A DNA stretch of 64,000 bases from Agrococcus baldri (GCA_007988785.1 BJUU01000003.1:124001-188000), one strand, 5' to 3'; positions 33,658-43,536 are shown, numbered from the stretch's first letter. Numbers and translations: made by a program. Notes: generated from the letters alone by a model not told the origin.

Positions 33658-34506
33658 TCACCCGCGCTTGATCCAGCGGAAGGTCACCGCCGCCACCACG
33701 CTACCCGCGACCGCCCAGGCGCCCAGCACGATCGCCACCATCGGCAGGCTCCAGGCCTCGCCCACCTCGAGGAAGCGCGCGATGTCGGGCAGCAGCGCCG
33801 AGCGGAAGCCGTGGCCGACCCAGGCGAGCGGGAAGGCGTTCGCGATCGTCTGCAGCCACTCCGGCAGGATCGCGAACGGCAGGAAGATGCCGGAGATGAA
33901 CTGCAGCGCGAGCGCGACGGGGATGACCACGGCGGCCGCAGAGCTCACCGAGCGCGGCAGCTGCGCGATGACGACGCCCAGCACCGCGAAGCACACGAGC
34001 GCCAGGAAGAACACCCAGGCGAGCGTCAGCCAGCGCTCGGGCTCGGTCGGCAGCTCGATGCCGAAGGCGAGCACGGCGACCGCCAGCAGCAGCGCAGCCT
34101 GCACGATCGAGGTGATGACGAGCTGGCCGAGCTTGCCGATGCAGTACGCCAGCACCGGCAGCGGCGTGGCCGCCAGCCGCTGCAGCGTGCCGTCGTTGCG
34201 CTCCACCGCGATCTCGATGCCGAGGTTCTGCACGCCAGAGAGGAAGACGCCCGCGGCGAGCATCGCCGGCAGGTAGTACTGCGGCTGCGTCACCTGTTCG
34301 TCTCCGACGATCAGCATCGGGTCGACCGCGCTGAAGGCGCTCGCGAAGATCACGTAGAGCAGTACCGGGAACAGGAACGTGAACACCAGCGCGTCCGAGC
34401 GCCGCATGTACTGCAGCAGCTCGACGCGAATGCGGTCGACGCCGGTCTGCAGGGTGTGTCCCGGGCGGATGTTCTGGCGGGCGTCGGTCACGGCGGTGGC
34501 GGTCAT
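33658..34506 (-). CDS. ABC-2 type transporter permease
   Basis: A 282-residue membrane protein with six hydrophobic segments. It has a long loop after the first segment (SAFSAVDPMLIVGDEQVTQPQ) and the family's LQFISGIFLPFAILPEWLQTI-like exit region. ABC-2 permeases export drugs, lipids or polysaccharide. The ATG overlaps the ATPase stop by ATGA. One permease gene implies a homodimer. Confidence 0.9.
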   Translation of the reverse strand: MTATAVTDARQNIRPGHTLQTGVDRIRVELLQYMRRSDALVFTFLFPVLLYVIFASAFSAVDPMLIVGDEQVTQPQYYLPAMLAAGVFLSGVQNLGIEIAVERNDGTLQRLAATPLPVLAYCIGKLGQLVITSIVQAALLLAVAVLAFGIELPTEPERWLTLAWVFFLALVCFAVLGVVIAQLPRSVSSAAAVVIPVALALQFISGIFLPFAILPEWLQTIANAFPLAWVGHGFRSALLPDIARFLEVGEAWSLPMVAIVLGAWAVAGSVVAAVTFRWIKRG

Positions 34507-35390
34507 GCGGCGACCTCCTCGGTCTCCCGGGCGGCCGATCCGCCGCCCTCATCCGCTGGCTCGGCGTCGATCATCGCCAGGTAGATGTCCTCGAGCCTCG
34601 GCCGCACGATCTCCAGCTCGTCGGGCTCTCCGGGCAGCCCTCGCACCACCGCCGCAGGCTCGTGCGTGTGCACCTCTTGGCGACCCGAGGCATCCGCCCA
34701 CCGCACGATCGGCGTGCGCGCCTCGGCGCCGCCGATCCGGTCGATGGCGTCGAGGGCCAGCAGCCTGCCGCCGGCGATGATGCCGGCGCGATCGGCGAGC
34801 TGCTCGGCCTCGTCGAGGTAGTGGGTGGTGAGCAGGATGGTGGTGCCGTCGCTCGCGACGTCGCGGATGAGCTGCCAGAACCGGCGCCGTGCCTGCGGGT
34901 CGAAGCCGGTGGTGGGTTCGTCGAGGAAGAGCACCTCGGGTCGGCCGATGATGCCGAGCGCCACGTCGACGCGGCGCTGCTGGCCGCCCGAGAGCTTGCC
35001 GACCCGGCGCTTCGCGTGCTCGGTGAGGCCGACGGCGGCGATCGTCTCGTCGACGTCGCGCGAGGCGGGGAAGACGCGCGCGAAGTGCGTGAGGATCTCG
35101 CGCACCGTCAGCGCGCCGGCCTGGCCGGTCGACTGCAGCACGACGCCGATGCGGCTGCGCCAGTCGCGGCCGCCCTGCCGCGGATCGACGCCCAGCACGC
35201 GGGCGCTGCCGCCGGTGGGGGTGCGGAAGCCCTCGAGCATCTCGACGGTGGTGGACTTGCCGGCGCCGTTCGGGCCGAGCAGGGCGAAGGTCTCGCCCCG
35301 CCCGATCTCGAACGAGACGCCGTCGACGACGGTGCGGTCGCCGTAGCGCTTCGTGAGGCCGTCGACCACGACGGCTGGTGCTGTGCTCAT
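34503..35390 (-). CDS. ABC transporter ATP-binding protein (drug/lipid exporter)
   Basis: A 295-residue ATPase. Walker A is GPNGAGKSTT (residues ~38-47), the signature LSGGQQRRVD, Walker B VLFLDEPTTGFD and the switch histidine in LLTTHYLDEAEQ. The ~60-residue C-terminal extension is typical of DrrA/CcmA-like exporters. It is the first gene of the operon ATPase-permease-kinase-regulator. The frame is open further upstream, but MSTAPAVVVDGLTKRYG is the natural start. Confidence 0.93.
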   Translation of the reverse strand: MSTAPAVVVDGLTKRYGDRTVVDGVSFEIGRGETFALLGPNGAGKSTTVEMLEGFRTPTGGSARVLGVDPRQGGRDWRSRIGVVLQSTGQAGALTVREILTHFARVFPASRDVDETIAAVGLTEHAKRRVGKLSGGQQRRVDVALGIIGRPEVLFLDEPTTGFDPQARRRFWQLIRDVASDGTTILLTTHYLDEAEQLADRAGIIAGGRLLALDAIDRIGGAEARTPIVRWADASGRQEVHTHEPAAVVRGLPGEPDELEIVRPRLEDIYLAMIDAEPADEGGGSAARETEEVAA

Positions 35391-35612
35391 GCCCCCAGGC
35401 TGGCGGGGCGCGCGCCGGCCGGCATCCACCGATCGGTGGGGAGGGCGGTGTGCCGCCCGCTCGGCGCTCGCCGCCGTCACGAATGGAGGACGGATTCGCG
35501 ATCCGTCACGAGCAGAGGAGATTCTGCGGCGTGGCGCGGCAGATCTCCTCAACTCGCAACCGGCGCGGCGTGCCCAGGCCCTGCCGCGGCGTGCCCAGGC
35601 TCCGCCGCGCCG
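35391..35612. other. Intergenic region with a degenerate REP-like palindrome
   Basis: Between the exporter operon and the aminotransferase. GTCACGAGCAGAGGAG (from ~35505) and ATCTCCTCAACTCGC (to ~35568) form an imperfect palindrome resembling the GAGGAG...CACGA element at 48924-48968. Short direct repeats GGCGTGCCCAGGC follow (~35567-35603). No gene is seen. Confidence 0.4.
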
Positions 35613-36809
35613 TCAGGGGGTGCCGAACAGCCGCTGCAGCCGCTGCGCGCCCTCGAGCAGCGCGTCGTCGGCGAGCGCGTACGAGAAGCGCAGATAGCCG
35701 GAAGGCCCGAACGCCTCGCCCGGCACCGCCGCGACCTCGGCCTGCTCCAGCATGAGGTCGGCGAGCTCGAGGCTCGACATGGGCGTCACACCGCCCCACT
35801 CCCTGCCCAGCAGCGCCGACACATCCGCGTAGACGTAGAAGGCGCCCTTCGGCGTCGGCACCGAGAAGCCCTCGATCTTCGACAGCTCCGCGACGATCGT
35901 CCGCCGACGCGCGTCGAAGGCGGTGCGCATCTCCTCGACCGCGTCCTGCGGCCCGTTCAGCGCCTCGACGGCGCCCAGCTGCGCCACGTTGTTGACGTTG
36001 CTCGTCAGGTGCGACTGCAGGTTGCCGGCGGCCTTGATGACGTCGGCCGGGCCGACCATCCAGCCCACGCGCCACCCGGTCATCGCATAGGTCTTCGCGA
36101 CGCCGTTGACGAGGATCGTGCGGTCGGCGATCTCGGGCAGCGCCTCGACGATCGAGGTCGCGCGCTCGCCGTCGTAGGTGAGGTTCTGGTAGATCTCGTC
36201 GCTCACGACCCACAGCCCGTGGCTCTGCGCCCACTGGGCGATCTCACGGATGCGGTCGGCCGGGTACACGGCGCCCGTCGGGTTCGAGGGGCTCACCATG
36301 AGCAGCGCCTTGGTGCGCTCGGTGCGGGCGGCCTCGAGCTGGTCGACCGTGACGAGGTAGCCCTGCTCGGCGCCGGCGAACACGTCGACCTGCTTCGCGC
36401 CCGTGAGGCCGATCGCCTCGGGGTAGGTGGTCCAGTAGGGGGTCGGCACGAGCACCTCGTCGCCCGGGTCGAGGATGGTCTGGAACGACTGGTAGACCGA
36501 CTGCTTGCCGCCGTTCGTGACGAGCACGCGGCTCGGCTCGACCTCGAGGCCGCTGTCGCGCAGCGTCTTCGCCGCGATCGCCTCGCGCAGCTCTGGCAGG
36601 CCGGCCGCGGGCGTGTAGCGATAGTTCTTCGGATCGGCGAGCGCCCGCTGCGCCGCCTCGACGATGTTCGGCGGCGTGGCGAAGTTCGGCTCGCCCGCGG
36701 CATACGAGATGACGTCGCGGCCCTCGGCCTTCAGCGCCTTGGCCTTGGCGTCGACCTTGAGGGTGGCGGATTCGTTGATGGCGGCGATGCGCGCGGCGAT
36801 GCGGTTCAC
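35613..36809 (-). CDS. Pyridoxal-phosphate aminotransferase (aspartate aminotransferase type I)
   Basis: A 398-residue class I aminotransferase: [14 protein letters not shown], the substrate-side [17 protein letters not shown] and the PLP-lysine block [17 protein letters not shown], then the arginine block [10 protein letters not shown]. It should interconvert aspartate and oxaloacetate using 2-oxoglutarate; prephenate or other amino acids are possible for this subgroup. The GTG at 36809 is seven bases after TAGGCT on the minus strand, so it is leaderless; the longer frame from 36833 includes the promoter and is rejected. Confidence 0.92.
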   Translation of the reverse strand: MNRIAARIAAINESATLKVDAKAKALKAEGRDVISYAAGEPNFATPPNIVEAAQRALADPKNYRYTPAAGLPELREAIAAKTLRDSGLEVEPSRVLVTNGGKQSVYQSFQTILDPGDEVLVPTPYWTTYPEAIGLTGAKQVDVFAGAEQGYLVTVDQLEAARTERTKALLMVSPSNPTGAVYPADRIREIAQWAQSHGLWVVSDEIYQNLTYDGERATSIVEALPEIADRTILVNGVAKTYAMTGWRVGWMVGPADVIKAAGNLQSHLTSNVNNVAQLGAVEALNGPQDAVEEMRTAFDARRRTIVAELSKIEGFSVPTPKGAFYVYADVSALLGREWGGVTPMSSLELADLMLEQAEVAAVPGEAFGPSGYLRFSYALADDALLEGAQRLQRLFGTP

Positions 36810-36816
36810 GGGTCCA

Positions 36817-36822
36817 AGCCTA
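36817..36822 (-). promoter_or_regulatory. -10 hexamer TAGGCT of leaderless aminotransferase gene
   Basis: On the minus strand TAGGCT ends seven bases before the GTG at 36809 and fixes the start choice. Confidence 0.5.
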
Positions 36823-36851
36823 GGACGGCGCATGTGCGGCGCGCCCGCCTG

Positions 36852-36971
36852 CCCTTCGACACGCTCTGCGCGCTGCGCGCGCGGAGCGGCTCAGGAAGCC
36901 CCGGCTCCCTTCGACACGCTCTGCGCGCTGCGCGCGCGGAGCGGCTCAGGGAGCAGGACCGTGTCGAAGGG
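36852..36971 (+). repeat. Tandem CCCTTCGACACGCTC elements, copies 2 and 3
   Basis: Two 44-bp copies (36852-36895 and 36907-36950), apparently identical, start CCCTTCGACACGCTC and end GGCTCAGG, separated by 11 bases. A reversed half copy GTGTCGAAGGG closes the block at 36961-36971, directly at the rraA stop. They match the inverted copy at 6072-6116. Confidence 0.8.
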
Positions 36972-37436
36972 TCAGCGCTCCACGAGCACGCCGTCCTCGT
37001 CGGCCCAGAGCATGGCGCCGGGACGGAAGGCGACGCCGCCGAACTCGACCACCGCATCCCTCTCGCCCGCACCCTCCTTCGCGCTCTTGCGCGGGTTCGA
37101 GCCCAGCGCCTTGACGCCCAGGTCGAGCTGCGCGAGCGCCGCCCGATCGCGCACCGGCCCGTTGATGATGACGCCCGCCCAGTCGTTCGCGACGGCCGAG
37201 GCGGCGATCATGTCGCCCATGAGCGCGCTCGCGAGCGAGGCGCCGCCGTCGACGACCAGCACCGCACCGTCGCCGGGCGAGCCGAGCATCGCCTTCACGA
37301 GCGCGTTGTCGCCCAGGCAGCGGATGGTGCGCACGGGGCCCTGGAAGCGCATCCGCCCACCCAGATCCTGCAGCTGCAGCTCGAGCGACTGCAGCTCGTC
37401 GCCGCGCTCGTCGTACAGGTCGGCCGTGCTCGTCAT
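36972..37436 (-). CDS. rraA: RraA family protein (ribonuclease activity regulator / HMG aldolase-like)
   Basis: A 154-residue protein that matches RraA throughout: TADLYDERGDELQ, GAVLVVDGGASLASALMGDMIAASAV, WAGVIINGPVRDR and ALGSNPRKSAKEG. RraA binds and inhibits RNase E in E. coli; relatives are 4-hydroxy-4-methyl-2-oxoglutarate aldolases. The G-D/N-R-D pattern is compatible with either role. Length is normal for RraA. A repeat element lies against its stop. Confidence 0.9.
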   Translation of the reverse strand: MTSTADLYDERGDELQSLELQLQDLGGRMRFQGPVRTIRCLGDNALVKAMLGSPGDGAVLVVDGGASLASALMGDMIAASAVANDWAGVIINGPVRDRAALAQLDLGVKALGSNPRKSAKEGAGERDAVVEFGGVAFRPGAMLWADEDGVLVER

Positions 37437-37500
37437 GCGGCAACGCTACTGCGCCGCTCGGCGCGGGCGGCGGGACTCCCGACGCCGCCGCGCCGCGAAG

Positions 37501-37530
37501 TGGACAGCGGGCACGAGGCCGAAGTATGCT
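37501..37530 (+). promoter_or_regulatory. Promoter TGGACA-N18-TATGCT for tRNA-Trp/secE
   Basis: A good -35/-10 pair lies 75 bases upstream of tRNA-Trp. No other promoter is obvious before secE, so tRNA-Trp and secE may share this transcript. Confidence 0.5.
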
Positions 37531-37604
37531 GTTCCCTTGGTGGTTGACGACTGCCATGCTGTCGCGTGCCCCAGGGCGCTCGGACGCATGGCGACCACCA
37601 GCCC

Positions 37605-37677
37605 AGGGCGGTGGCTCAATTGGTAGAGCAGCGGTCTCCAAAACCGCAGGTTGCAGGTTCGAGTCCTGTCCGCCCTG
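37605..37677 (+). tRNA. tRNA-Trp (CCA)
   Basis: A 73-base cloverleaf with acceptor AGGGCGG/CCGCCCT, D arm GCTCAATTGGTAGAGC, anticodon loop CTCCAAA (anticodon CCA) and T arm GCAGGTTCGAGTCCTGT. CCA is not encoded. Placement directly before secE is conserved in many Actinobacteria. Confidence 0.95.
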
Positions 37678-37746
37678 CTCGGGGCGCCGGAAGCGGCGCC
37701 TGACGGGCTCCGGCACTCGCCGGGCCGAACGGACGAAGGGTCACCT

Positions 37747-38013
37747 GTGGCAGAGAACGCGATCGAGGAGGCACCCCGCTCACGCGAGGGCGCCTCTCGC
37801 AACCCGTTCGTGCGCCTGGTCACCTTCCTCAAGGAAGTGCTGGTCGAGCTCCGCAAGGTCGTGACGCCGACGCGCAAGGAGCTGATCCGCTACACGCTCG
37901 TCGTGCTCGTGTTCGTCGTGTTCATGATGCTGCTCGTGTCGGCCCTCGACCTGGTGTTCGGCTCCTTCGTCGGCTGGATGTTCGGCGACCTGCCGCTGTT
38001 CGGCATCGTCTGA
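37747..38013 (+). CDS. secE: Preprotein translocase subunit SecE
   Basis: An 88-residue protein with a charged cytoplasmic N-terminus, an amphipathic stretch ([24 protein letters not shown]) and one membrane helix ([23 protein letters not shown]), the single-helix SecE of Gram-positives. It stabilises SecY in the translocon. GAAGGG precedes the GTG. First protein gene of the conserved secE-nusG-rplK-rplA run. Confidence 0.95.
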   Translation: MAENAIEEAPRSREGASRNPFVRLVTFLKEVLVELRKVVTPTRKELIRYTLVVLVFVVFMMLLVSALDLVFGSFVGWMFGDLPLFGIV

Positions 38014-38047
38014 GCCCGATTCGAGACCTGAAGGAGAAGGTGCACAC

Positions 38048-38740
38048 GTGTCTGACGTCAACGACCTCGACATCGAGCTGAACAAGGCGCTCGACGACCT
38101 CGTCCCCGCCGACGAGAAGCCGGCCGAGCCCGCGACCGACCCCTACGAGGACTTCAAGCGCGAGATGCGCATGAAGCCGGGCCGCTGGTACGTCATCCAC
38201 TCGTACGCCGGCTACGAGAAGAAGGTCAAGGCCAACATCGCCTCGCGCGCCGAGAACATGCAGGTCGACGGCATCTACGAGATCCAGGTGCCCACCGAGG
38301 ACGTGCTCGAGACGAAGAACGGCCAGGCCAAGCGCGTCAACCGCGTGCGCGTGCCCGGCTACGTGCTCGTGCGCATGGACCTCGACGAGGACACCTGGTC
38401 GATCGTCCGCCACACGCCTGGCGTCACCGGCTTCGTCGGCAACGCCCACAACCCCGCTCCGCTGCGCTTCGACGAGGCCTTCACGATGCTGAAGCCGCTC
38501 GCCGACGAGGAGCTCGCCGAGCAGCAGAAGGCCACGCCCGACCACAAGCCCGCGCAGCTCGCGGTCGAGGTCGACTTCGAGGTCGGCGAGACCATCACGA
38601 TCACCGAGGGCTCGTTCGCGGGCTTCCCCGGCACGATCTCCGAGATCCAGCCGGCGAGCCGCAAGCTCACCGTGCTCGTCAGCCTGTTCGAGCGCGAGAC
38701 TCCTGTCGAGCTCGGCTTCGGTCAGGTCAGCAAGCTCTAG
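38048..38740 (+). CDS. nusG: Transcription termination/antitermination protein NusG
   Basis: A 230-residue elongation factor. An acidic N-terminal extension (~40 residues) usual in Actinobacteria precedes an NGN domain beginning [19 protein letters not shown] and a C-terminal KOW domain ([22 protein letters not shown]). It binds RNA polymerase and couples it to Rho or ribosomes. AAGGAGAAGG lies before the GTG. 34 bases separate it from secE. Confidence 0.97.
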   Translation: MSDVNDLDIELNKALDDLVPADEKPAEPATDPYEDFKREMRMKPGRWYVIHSYAGYEKKVKANIASRAENMQVDGIYEIQVPTEDVLETKNGQAKRVNRVRVPGYVLVRMDLDEDTWSIVRHTPGVTGFVGNAHNPAPLRFDEAFTMLKPLADEELAEQQKATPDHKPAQLAVEVDFEVGETITITEGSFAGFPGTISEIQPASRKLTVLVSLFERETPVELGFGQVSKL

Positions 38741-38815
38741 TCCCCCAGAGGGCTGGATGCGGTCCCGGGCTCCACACGCGAGCCCACGACCGCGATACAC
38801 CAAGAAGGAAGAGAC

Positions 38816-39247
38816 ATGGCACCCAAGAAGAAGGTCACGGGTCTGATCAAGCTGCAGATCCAGGCCGGCGCCGCCAACCCCGCTCCGCCGGTCGGTCCGG
38901 CGCTCGGTCAGCACGGCGTCAACATCATGGAGTTCTGCAAGGCGTACAACGCCGCGACGGAGAACCAGCGCGGCAACGTCATCCCGGTCGAGATCACCGT
39001 CTACGAGGACCGCTCGTTCGACTTCGTGCTCAAGACCCCGCCGGCCGCAGAGCTCATCAAGAAGGCCGCTGGCGTCAAGAAGGGCTCCGGCGTCCCGCAC
39101 ACGACGAAGGTCGGCAAGCTGACGCAGGCGCAGGTCGAGGAGATCGCGCAGCAGAAGATGCCCGACCTCAACGCCAACGACATCGAGGGCGCGAAGAAGA
39201 TCGTCGCCGGCACCGCCCGCTCCATGGGCATCACCGTCGAGGCCTGA
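38816..39247 (+). CDS. rplK: 50S ribosomal protein L11
   Basis: A 143-residue L11. The proline-rich N-terminal domain ([25 protein letters not shown]) is followed by the rRNA-binding C-terminal domain ([17 protein letters not shown]). L11 and A1067 of 23S rRNA form the thiostrepton binding site, relevant to the TsnR-like gene at 26.8 kb. AAGGAAG precedes the ATG. Confidence 0.98.
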   Translation: MAPKKKVTGLIKLQIQAGAANPAPPVGPALGQHGVNIMEFCKAYNAATENQRGNVIPVEITVYEDRSFDFVLKTPPAAELIKKAAGVKKGSGVPHTTKVGKLTQAQVEEIAQQKMPDLNANDIEGAKKIVAGTARSMGITVEA

Positions 39248-39329
39248 GCCCGACGCATCCGAGCCGCACGGCTCACCAGTGGGAGCGCCGGCCAGGCGCG
39301 CACCACGAACTCTGAACGAGGAGACTCAC

Positions 39330-40019
39330 ATGGCACAGAAGTCCAAGGCCTACAGGGCCGCAGCCGCGAAGATCGAGGCTGACAAGTCGTACACGGCCAC
39401 CGAGGCCGTCGCGCTCGCTCGCGAGACCGGCTCGACCAAGACCGACTCCACGGTCGAGGTGGCGCTCAAGCTCGGCGTCGACCCCCGCAAGGCAGACCAG
39501 ATGGTCCGCGGTACCGTTTCTCTTCCTCACGGCACCGGCAAGACCGCTCGCGTCATCGTCTTCGCGCAGGGCCCGGCCGCAGAGGCCGCCATCGCTGCCG
39601 GCGCCGACGAGGTGGGCTCCGACGAGCTCATCGAGAAGGTGGCGGCCGGCTGGACGCAGTTCGACGCCGCCGTCGCGAGCCCCGAGCTCATGGGCAAGGT
39701 CGGTCGTCTCGGCAAGGTGCTCGGCCCGCGCGGCCTGATGCCGAACCCGAAGACCGGCACCGTCACGCCGAACGTCGCGCAGGCCGTGACCGACATCAAG
39801 GGCGGCCGCATCGAGTTCCGCGTCGACAAGCACTCGAACGTGCACTTCATCGTCGGCAAGGCGTCGTTCTCGGCAGAGCAGCTCGGCGACAACATCCAGG
39901 CTGCGCTCGACGAGATCGTGCGCCTCAAGCCGTCGTCGTCGAAGGGCCGCTACATCCAGAAGGCCACGGTCTCGACGACCTTCGGGCCCGGCGTGCCGGT
40001 GGACGTCACCACCATCTGA
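39330..40019 (+). CDS. rplA: 50S ribosomal protein L1
   Basis: A 229-residue L1 with the standard [18 protein letters not shown] start and the central [15 protein letters not shown] block. It binds 23S rRNA at the exit-site stalk and, in many bacteria, represses its own operon. GAACGAGGAG lies before the ATG. Last gene of its transcript, ending at a strong terminator. Confidence 0.98.
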   Translation: MAQKSKAYRAAAAKIEADKSYTATEAVALARETGSTKTDSTVEVALKLGVDPRKADQMVRGTVSLPHGTGKTARVIVFAQGPAAEAAIAAGADEVGSDELIEKVAAGWTQFDAAVASPELMGKVGRLGKVLGPRGLMPNPKTGTVTPNVAQAVTDIKGGRIEFRVDKHSNVHFIVGKASFSAEQLGDNIQAALDEIVRLKPSSSKGRYIQKATVSTTFGPGVPVDVTTI

Positions 40020-40035
40020 CGCACCCCGTCTCGCA

Positions 40036-40065
40036 CGAATGCCCCGCCGTCCGGCGGGGCATTCG
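40036..40065 (+). terminator. Intrinsic terminator after rplA
   Basis: CGAATGCCCCGCCG pairs perfectly with CGGCGGGGCATTCG. A weak T-containing tail (TCGTCGTCT) follows. It lies 16 bases after the rplA stop. Confidence 0.85.
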
Positions 40066-40187
40066 TCGTCTCCGGGCAGATGTCACCGAGTGTTCACCCG
40101 GCGCGCTTGACCGCGCGAGCGCCGTGGGCTTTGCTCGAGAGCGGTGCACCCCAGCGCGCCAGTCCCGCACCATCGAGAAAGGCACGC

Positions 40188-42203
40188 ATGCCCACCCGCA
40201 CCCGGACGGCGCTCATCGCCGTCGTCGCCGCAGCCGCGCTCGCCGCCGCACCGGCGACCGCAGCCGTCGCAGCACCCGGCGACCCGATCGACCTCACGCT
40301 GCTGTCCACCACCGACAACCACGGCCACATCCTCAACTGGGACTACTTCGCGAACGCGCCCTACCCGGCCGGCGAAGAGCTCGGGCTCGCCAGGGCGGGC
40401 ACCCTCATCGACGAGGTCAGGGCCGAGCGCGGCGCCGAGTCGGTGCTGCTGTTCGACAACGGCGACGCCATCCAGGGCACCCCGCTCACCTACCTGACCG
40501 GCATGCTCGAGCCGGTCACCGAGACCGGTGACGCGCATCCGATGGCCGCAGCCTTCAACGCGCTCGACTACGACGCGCAGGTGGTCGGCAACCACGAGTA
40601 CAACTACGGCCTCGACCTGCTCGATGCCTACGACGCGCAGCTCGACGCCCCGCTGCTGGGCGCGAACGCGGTCGACGCGAGCACGGGCGAGCCGACGCTG
40701 CCGCCGACCGCGATGATCGAGCGCACGATCGACGGCCAGACGGTGCAGGTCGGCGTGATCGGCGTCGTCACGCCCGGCGTGCGCGTCTGGGATCGCGCGA
40801 TCGTCGACGGCATCGTCGAGTTCGAGGATCAGGTGCAGACGGTCGAGCGCTACGTGCCGGAGCTCGAGGCGGCGGGCGCCGACCTCGTCGTGGTGCTCGC
40901 GCACACCGGCTTCGACCCCGAGTCGCAGACCTACGACCCGGCGGCGCTGCAGGAGAACCTGGCGACCACGGTCGCGGGCGTGCCGGGCGTCGACGTGGTC
41001 GTCGCGGGCCACTCGCACCAGGACAACCCCGAGGTGGTCGTCGAGCAGGCCGACGGCGGTCGGGCGATCGTCACGCAGCCGGTCTACTGGGGCGGCAGCG
41101 TGTCGCGCGTCGACCTGCGGCTCGTGCCGGAGGGCGACGGCTTCGCCGTGGACTGGACGGATGCGGTGCCCACGGGCGAGCAGCTGTACACCTCGGGCGA
41201 CGTGGCCGAGCACGCCGGCGTCGTCGCAGCCGCGCAGGCGCAGCACGACGCGACCGTCGAGTACGTGAACACGGAGATCGCCACCGCCACCGAGACCATG
41301 TCGGGCGCGACCAGCCGCTACGAGGACACGGCGCTGATCGACTTCGTCAACGAGGTGCAGACCGAGACGGTGCGCGAGGCGCTCGCCGGCGGCGACCACG
41401 CCGACGCGACGATCCTCTCGCAGGCGTCGCCCTTCAACCGCGACGTCATCGTGGAGGCCGGGCCGATGACCGTGCGCGACATGGCGGCGCTGTACATCTA
41501 CGAGAACACGCTGCTCGCGGTCGAGCTGAGCGGTGCAGAGCTGCGCGACTACCTCGAGTGGTCGGCCCGCTACTTCATCGAGCAGGAGGTCGGTGCCGAG
41601 ATCACCGCCGAGGTCGCCGGCGCCAACGACCCGGCTGCCGACCGGCCGATCCCCGACTACAGCTACGACGTGGTCGACGGCATCGACTACACCTTCGACA
41701 TCTCGCAGCCGGTCGGCGAGCGGCTCGTGCGGTTCGAGCATCAGGACGGCACCGAGATCGCCGACGACGACGTGTTCGTGATGGGCATCAACAACTACCG
41801 GCAGTCGGGCGGCTCCGGCTACCCGCACGTCGCCGACGCGCCGGTGGTGTGGAACGGGCTGCTCGAGCTGCGGCAGCTGCTGATCGACTACGCTCTCGAG
41901 CGCGGCACGATCGACCCGGCCGACTTCGCCGACGTGAACTGGACGCTGACGACCACGCCGCTGGTCGACGAGACACCCGTCCCGACCGACCCGGCGCCGA
42001 CCGAGCCGGCGCCGACCGAGCCTGCGCCCAGCGAGACGGCTCCCGTCGAGACCGAGCCGGGTGGCGTGGCCGCGCCCGGTGACGGCGGCCAGGGCGGCTC
42101 GCTGCCGCAGACCGGGGTCGAGCCCTCACTGCTCGTGCTGCTGCTCGGCGGCGCGCTGATCGCGGGTGGCGCACTGCTGGCGCGCAGGACGCGCAAGGGC
42201 TGA
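40188..42203 (+). CDS. Cell-wall-anchored bifunctional metallophosphatase/5'-nucleotidase
   Basis: A 671-residue exported enzyme. The signal peptide (residues 1-~29, ending AVAA) is followed by a metallophosphatase domain (STTDNHGHI, LLFDNGDAIQGTP, VGNHEYNYGLDLL, VVLAHTG, VVAGHSH) and a 5'-nucleotidase C-terminal domain (ASPFNRDVI, LLAVELSGAELRDYLEWSARYF). Then come a P-T-E-A spacer of repeats and a sortase signal LPQTG at 639-643 with a hydrophobic tail and RRTRK. It should remove phosphate from extracellular nucleotides for uptake. ATG 40188 gives the natural signal peptide. Confidence 0.93.
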   Translation: MPTRTRTALIAVVAAAALAAAPATAAVAAPGDPIDLTLLSTTDNHGHILNWDYFANAPYPAGEELGLARAGTLIDEVRAERGAESVLLFDNGDAIQGTPLTYLTGMLEPVTETGDAHPMAAAFNALDYDAQVVGNHEYNYGLDLLDAYDAQLDAPLLGANAVDASTGEPTLPPTAMIERTIDGQTVQVGVIGVVTPGVRVWDRAIVDGIVEFEDQVQTVERYVPELEAAGADLVVVLAHTGFDPESQTYDPAALQENLATTVAGVPGVDVVVAGHSHQDNPEVVVEQADGGRAIVTQPVYWGGSVSRVDLRLVPEGDGFAVDWTDAVPTGEQLYTSGDVAEHAGVVAAAQAQHDATVEYVNTEIATATETMSGATSRYEDTALIDFVNEVQTETVREALAGGDHADATILSQASPFNRDVIVEAGPMTVRDMAALYIYENTLLAVELSGAELRDYLEWSARYFIEQEVGAEITAEVAGANDPAADRPIPDYSYDVVDGIDYTFDISQPVGERLVRFEHQDGTEIADDDVFVMGINNYRQSGGSGYPHVADAPVVWNGLLELRQLLIDYALERGTIDPADFADVNWTLTTTPLVDETPVPTDPAPTEPAPTEPAPSETAPVETEPGGVAAPGDGGQGGSLPQTGVEPSLLVLLLGGALIAGGALLARRTRKG

Positions 42204-42210
42204 ACCGGCC

Positions 42211-42242
42211 CGCGAGAGCCCCGCTCCGGCGGGGCTTTCGCG
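42211..42242 (+). terminator. Intrinsic terminator after the 5'-nucleotidase gene
   Basis: CGCGAGAGCCCCGC pairs with GCGGGGCTTTCGCG across TCCG, with one G-T pair. It lies eight bases after the stop. Confidence 0.8.
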
Positions 42243-42287
42243 GTGCTCGGGGCGGGAGTAGCGTGCGCTCAGATCGAGGAGGCGCCG

Positions 42288-42878
42288 ATGGCGGTGCTGG
42301 CAGGGGCGAGGGCGGATGCGGCAGGTGCCGTGATGCTCGGAGGCGCCGCGGGTGCCGGGTGGGCCGCCGCGCTGCGCGGGTGGATGTCGCTGATCGCGGG
42401 CACTGAGGCCACGACCACCTGGCGCACCGTTCCGTTCGTGCTCGCCCCGGGCACCATCATCGGGGCGGCGCACGGCCTGGCCGCGCATCGGCGCGGTCGC
42501 GGTCGGCCGGTGCCGCGCTGGGTGCGATGGTCGCCGGCCGCGTTCGCGGCGCCGGTGCTCGAGCCGAAGGCGGCCAGGCAGCTGGTCACGACCGGCATCG
42601 GCAGCGGCGCGATCTTCGAGCTGCTGGTGATCGTCGGCGGTGGGTACGCCCTGCGGCCAGCCGAATCCGGCGAGAGCCTGCCGGGCCGCGCACGGGCGAT
42701 CGTCGGCGGGCTGGCGGCCGCCGGGCTGCTCGCGCAGCTCGGCGCGGGAGCAGCGATGGCCGGCAAGGTGAGCGCGGGCCGGGGCGCGGCCGCCGCGCCG
42801 CTGGGCGCCGCGCTGCTCGCGCTCGCAGCGCTGGCGGCCACGCTCGGGTACGACCGGGCGATGGCTACACGTCGATGA
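42288..42878 (+). CDS. Hypothetical multi-pass membrane protein
   Basis: A 196-residue protein with about five membrane segments (AAGAVMLGGAAGAGWAAALRG, VPFVLAPGTIIGAAHGLA, GIGSGAIFELLVIVGGGYA, AIVGGLAAAGLLAQLGAGAAM, LGAALLALAALAATLGY). No family recognised. GAGGAGG precedes ATG 42288. Its last 14 bases overlap the convergent response-regulator gene. Confidence 0.7.
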   Translation: MAVLAGARADAAGAVMLGGAAGAGWAAALRGWMSLIAGTEATTTWRTVPFVLAPGTIIGAAHGLAAHRRGRGRPVPRWVRWSPAAFAAPVLEPKAARQLVTTGIGSGAIFELLVIVGGGYALRPAESGESLPGRARAIVGGLAAAGLLAQLGAGAAMAGKVSAGRGAAAAPLGAALLALAALAATLGYDRAMATRR

Positions 42879-43536
42879 GGCGGTGCTCGTAGGCGAGCGC
42901 GATCAGCTGCACGCGGCTCGCGACTCCCAGCTTCGAGAGGATCGCCCGCATGTGCGTCTTCACCGTCGTCTCCGCCACCCACAGCCGCTTCGCGATCTCG
43001 GCGTTCGACATGCCGCGCGCGGCGAGCGCGAACAGCTCGCGCTCCCGCTCGGTGAGGTCGTCGAGCACCGAGGTGTCGGGCGCCGGGCGCACGGGGGCGA
43101 AGGCCCGCAGCAGGTCGAAGGTCTCGGCCGGCGCGATCACCTGCTGGCCGTCGACGACCGCGCGGATCGACTGCACGAGGAACTCGGGCCGGGCGTCCTT
43201 GAGCAGGAACCCGCTCGCCCCCGCGCGCAGCGCATCCACCACCGCCTTGTCCTGCCGGATGGTCGTCAGCACCACCACGTGCGGCGGCGGCTCTGGGGAA
43301 TCGCGCCGGATGGCCGTGGTCGCGCTGACGCCGTCGAGCACCGGCATGCGGATGTCCATCAGCACGACGTCGGGCCGCAGCTCGCGCGTGCGCGCGATCG
43401 CCTGCTGCCCGTCGAGCGCGGTGCCGACCACCTCGATGCCGTCCTGGCTCTCGAGGATCATCGACAGGCCCTGCAGGAAGAGCTCCTGGTCGTCGACGAG
43501 CAGCAGCCGGATGGGCGCGGGCACGGTCTCGGTCAC
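42865..43536 (-). CDS. Response regulator, NarL/LuxR family
   Basis: A 223-residue regulator: D15/D16, phospho-acceptor D61 (VLMDIRMP), K in GFLLKDA and a LuxR domain LTERERELFALAARGMSNAEIA. It overlaps its kinase by GTGA. No target operon is adjacent; the nearest divergent gene is the peptide-binding lipoprotein at 45124, a plausible but unproven target. Confidence 0.93.
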   Translation of the reverse strand: MTETVPAPIRLLLVDDQELFLQGLSMILESQDGIEVVGTALDGQQAIARTRELRPDVVLMDIRMPVLDGVSATTAIRRDSPEPPPHVVVLTTIRQDKAVVDALRAGASGFLLKDARPEFLVQSIRAVVDGQQVIAPAETFDLLRAFAPVRPAPDTSVLDDLTERERELFALAARGMSNAEIAKRLWVAETTVKTHMRAILSKLGVASRVQLIALAYEHRLIDV